6,966 bases of DNA from Acidimicrobiaceae bacterium. Lineage in GTDB: Bacteria; Actinomycetota; Acidimicrobiia; Acidimicrobiales; UBA8592. Both the position numbers and the translations under genes were made by a program. Positions 5,421 to 6,966 of the stretch are shown piece after piece (the stretch's first letter is position 1; each line of letters opens with the position of its first letter). Under the pieces are notes generated by a model that ran no database searches, was not told the DNA's origin, and saw nothing but the letters and a program-made list of their open reading frames with translations. The stretch lies in contig PAZD01000021.1 in NCBI GenBank assembly GCA_002715405.1, positions 25,705 to 32,670 of the forward strand, given 5' to 3'.

Positions 5421-6779
5421 CTACAGGCTTTCAATTAATTTCTCTACACGTTCGTCGCTAGATACGAAAGGGTCTTTACATAACACAGTCCTCTGAGCTT
5501 GGTCATTGAGTTTTAGGTGTACCCAATCTACGGTGTAGTCACGATTACGTTCCTTCGCACGACGGATAAAATCGCCTCGTAGTTTCGCTCTGGTGGTCTG
5601 GGGAGGGTGTTCAACAGCATGTGTGATGTCTTCATCGCTACATATTCTCTCAACTCTTCCTTTGGATTGAAGAATGTAGAAGAGGCCACGGGTTCGATTC
5701 ACATCATGGTACTGCAAATCTATGAGGCCTATTTTCGGATCTGAGAGCTGGAGTCCATGCTTTGCTTTATATGCCTCGATTAGGTGGAACTTTGTTACCC
5801 AGTCGCACTGGCGTGAGAGGCTAAAGGGGTCTTTCTTTAACCCGGTAATGCATTCTTCCCACATTTGAAGCGATTGCTTTTCCTCGGGACTTAATTCTCG
5901 CCTATCAGCAAATTTTAGAGCTTTATCCAGAAATTCGGACTGAATGTCAAGTGCACTTAATTCTCTTCCACTCGCTAATCTAACCTTTCGTTTACAGGTG
6001 ACGTCATGACTGATTTCTCTAATGGCTCGTATAGGGTTTTCTAAAGTCATATCTCCTAGGAATACGGTTCGTTCTTCGAGCATGCGTAGAATTAACGATG
6101 CTGCTCCAACTTTAAGAAATGATGCGTATTCATTCATATTGGAGTCACCAACTATCACATGCAATCGTCGATATTTTTCAGCATCTGCATGCGGTTCATC
6201 TCTCGTATTTATGATTGGCCTACTTCGGGTCGTAGCGCTTGAGATTCCTTCCCATATGTGTTCTGCTCTTTGACTTATGCAATAGGTGGCTCCTCGCGCA
6301 GTTTGTAGTACTTTTCCAGCTCCTGCATATATTTGACGTGTGACGAAAAAGGGAATAAGTGTTTCATCGTAGCTCGCAATATTGTCATCCCTTATTGTGC
6401 AAAAATTCTCATGGCACCCATACGAGTTCCCTGCAGAGTCGGTGTTGTTTTTAAACAAGTAAAGCTGTCCATTCACACCTTCTTCAGCCAATCTATCTTC
6501 TGCCCCGACCAGCAGTTGATCCAATATTCTCTCCCCCGCCTTATCATGAGCTACTACATCGTAAATAGAATCACATTCCGGAGTTGCATATTCTGGGTGA
6601 GAGCCAACGTCTAAGTAGAGCCTGGAACCGTTTGCGAGAAATACGTTACTACTTCTTCCCCAGGAAACCACACGCCTAAACATATACCGGGCAACTTCGT
6701 CAGGGCTAAGCCTGCGTTGACCGTTAAGAACACACGTTACTCCGTATTCGCTTTCTATCCCAAAGATCCTTCGGTCCAT
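5421..6779 (-). CDS. pafA: Pup--protein ligase PafA
   Basis: An ATP-dependent ligase of the carboxylate-amine (glutamine synthetase-like) superfamily that joins the C-terminal Glu of Pup to substrate lysines, marking proteins for the mycobacterial-type proteasome. The 452 residues equal the M. tuberculosis length. GIESEYGVTC (7-16) contains the nucleotide/Mg Glu9, and RLYLDVGSHPEYATPE (53-68) contains the catalytic Asp57. NNTDSAGNSYGCHENF (111-126), RQCDWVTKFHLIEAY (323-337), LQYHDVNRTRG (355-365) and HPPQTTRAKLRGDFI (391-405) follow in family order. The depupylase Dop is closely related, but it is usually about 500 residues with an extra loop; length and the PPQTTRAKLRG block favour PafA. 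The start ATG 6779 is supported by AGGG seven nucleotides upstream and by the family N-terminus. It lies 52 bp after prcA and 41 bp before pafB. Confidence 0.96.
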   Translation of the reverse strand: MDRRIFGIESEYGVTCVLNGQRRLSPDEVARYMFRRVVSWGRSSNVFLANGSRLYLDVGSHPEYATPECDSIYDVVAHDKAGERILDQLLVGAEDRLAEEGVNGQLYLFKNNTDSAGNSYGCHENFCTIRDDNIASYDETLIPFFVTRQIYAGAGKVLQTARGATYCISQRAEHIWEGISSATTRSRPIINTRDEPHADAEKYRRLHVIVGDSNMNEYASFLKVGAASLILRMLEERTVFLGDMTLENPIRAIREISHDVTCKRKVRLASGRELSALDIQSEFLDKALKFADRRELSPEEKQSLQMWEECITGLKKDPFSLSRQCDWVTKFHLIEAYKAKHGLQLSDPKIGLIDLQYHDVNRTRGLFYILQSKGRVERICSDEDITHAVEHPPQTTRAKLRGDFIRRAKERNRDYTVDWVHLKLNDQAQRTVLCKDPFVSSDERVEKLIESL

Positions 6780-6786
6780 GGCTTTA

Positions 6787-6790
6787 CCCT
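6787..6790 (-). promoter_or_regulatory. Ribosome binding site of pafA (AGGG)
   Basis: AGGG is spaced 7 nt from ATG 6779 on the minus strand, a standard Shine-Dalgarno distance. Confidence 0.55.
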
Positions 6791-6813
6791 AGATTAGAGA
6801 CGATCACTACCCA
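6791..6813 (-). promoter_or_regulatory. Candidate PafBC-type promoter of pafA-pafB-pafC
   Basis: Reading the minus strand, TGGGTAGTG (6813-6805), 8 nt, then TAATCT (6796-6791). The RGTG-N8-TAnnnT core of the recalled mycobacterial consensus TTGTCRGTG-N8-TAnnnT is fully matched; T2, T4 and C5 mismatch, giving 9 of 12. The -10 would put transcription start only a few nucleotides before ATG 6779, so the transcript would be nearly leaderless and would lose the Shine-Dalgarno. This makes the call tentative. Confidence 0.3.
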
Positions 6814-6831
6814 AGGTTTTAACTAATTTCT

Positions 6832-6966
6832 TTAATCAGGTATGTAATTGAGGAGTTCATCACCTTCGATTCGTCGGAATGATCGTCTGCCATTTGAATG
6901 TGATAATTCAGCTACCTCTAAGTCATCGGGTTCCAAACTCCGATCAGGACCAGAAAGTGCATTAAT
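6832..6966 (-). CDS. prcA: Proteasome subunit alpha, C-terminal 44 residues (5'-truncated by window edge)
   Basis: The frame is open from the right edge to a TAA at 6832-6834. The visible tail reads LEVAELSHSNGRRSFRRI around residues 16-33 of the fragment. It resembles the LEVAVLD..RPRRAFRRI block near the C-terminus of actinobacterial PrcA, the structural alpha ring of the 20S core that gates substrate entry. The fragment ends with a hydrophobic-acidic tail (ELLNYIPD) and lacks a recognisable penultimate-Tyr HbYX-like feature. Location immediately before pafA fits the known prcB-prcA-pafA order. Only a short piece is seen, so the call relies on this motif plus synteny. Confidence 0.8.
   Translation of the reverse strand: MNALSGPDRSLEPDDLEVAELSHSNGRRSFRRIEGDELLNYIPD

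Noticed and set aside
5421..6779. Dop (depupylase) instead of PafA
   Set aside because: Dop and PafA share the fold, but the 452-residue length, absence of an obvious extra loop, and position just before pafB and pafC favour PafA.
1..6966. tRNA, rRNA, CRISPR, insertion sequence, toxin-antitoxin or defence genes
   Set aside because: I saw no cloverleaf-like segments, regularly spaced repeats, transposase motifs or terminal repeats. Coding density is high and every substantial frame is assigned to a housekeeping-type family.

Overview
The window is AT-leaning (GC roughly low-to-mid 40s by eye) and carries one unbroken run of genes, all on the minus strand. The gene order is the actinobacterial Pup-proteasome/Tat block. 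Reading in the direction of transcription (right to left): 3' end of prcA (proteasome alpha subunit), pafA (Pup ligase), pafB and pafC (WYL-domain regulators), lepB (signal peptidase I), tatA/B, tatC, a short diacylglycerol-kinase-like C-terminal-domain protein, and the 5' part of a divergent ThyX-family protein that leaves the window on the left. The Pup system together with tandem pafBC and tatAC points to Actinobacteria. The low GC, the short DAGK-like protein and the long-form ThyX-like protein suggest a marine, small-genome lineage such as Acidimicrobiia. That last step is inference from remembered family patterns, not a search.

Region by region: 6832-6966 is the last 44 codons of prcA. 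A 52-bp gap (6780-6831) holds a Shine-Dalgarno site for pafA and a candidate PafBC-type promoter. pafA (5421-6779) and pafB (4444-5379) are 41 bp apart. pafC (3498-4457) overlaps the end of pafB by 14 nt. lepB (2595-3452) follows after 45 bp. The largest non-coding stretch, 2412-2594 (183 bp), lies between lepB and tatA and contains repeated AAGACC words and a second, weaker promoter-like match. tatA (2094-2411) overlaps tatC (1331-2107) by 14 nt, and the DAGK-like gene (735-1325) starts 5 bp after tatC stops. A 64-bp gap then precedes the ThyX-like gene (start near 670). No stretch over 300 bp lacks a gene, and I see no convincing rho-independent terminator, tRNA, rRNA, CRISPR or mobile element.

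How the genes fit together: PafA attaches Pup to substrates that the 20S proteasome (PrcA/PrcB) degrades. PafB and PafC form the ssDNA-responsive transcription activator known from mycobacteria. TatA/TatC export folded proteins, and signal peptidase I can remove their signal peptides, so lepB beside tatAC makes an export-and-cleave group. The left-hand part departs from the Mycobacterium order, where helY follows tatC. Here tatC is followed by a protein that appears to be a DAGK-family C-terminal half without the catalytic GGDGT domain, and then by a ThyX-family protein whose RHRxxS signature has decayed. These two poorly characterised proteins, and possible PafBC autoregulation, are the main points worth a second look. 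I found no evidence of an entirely new multi-gene system.
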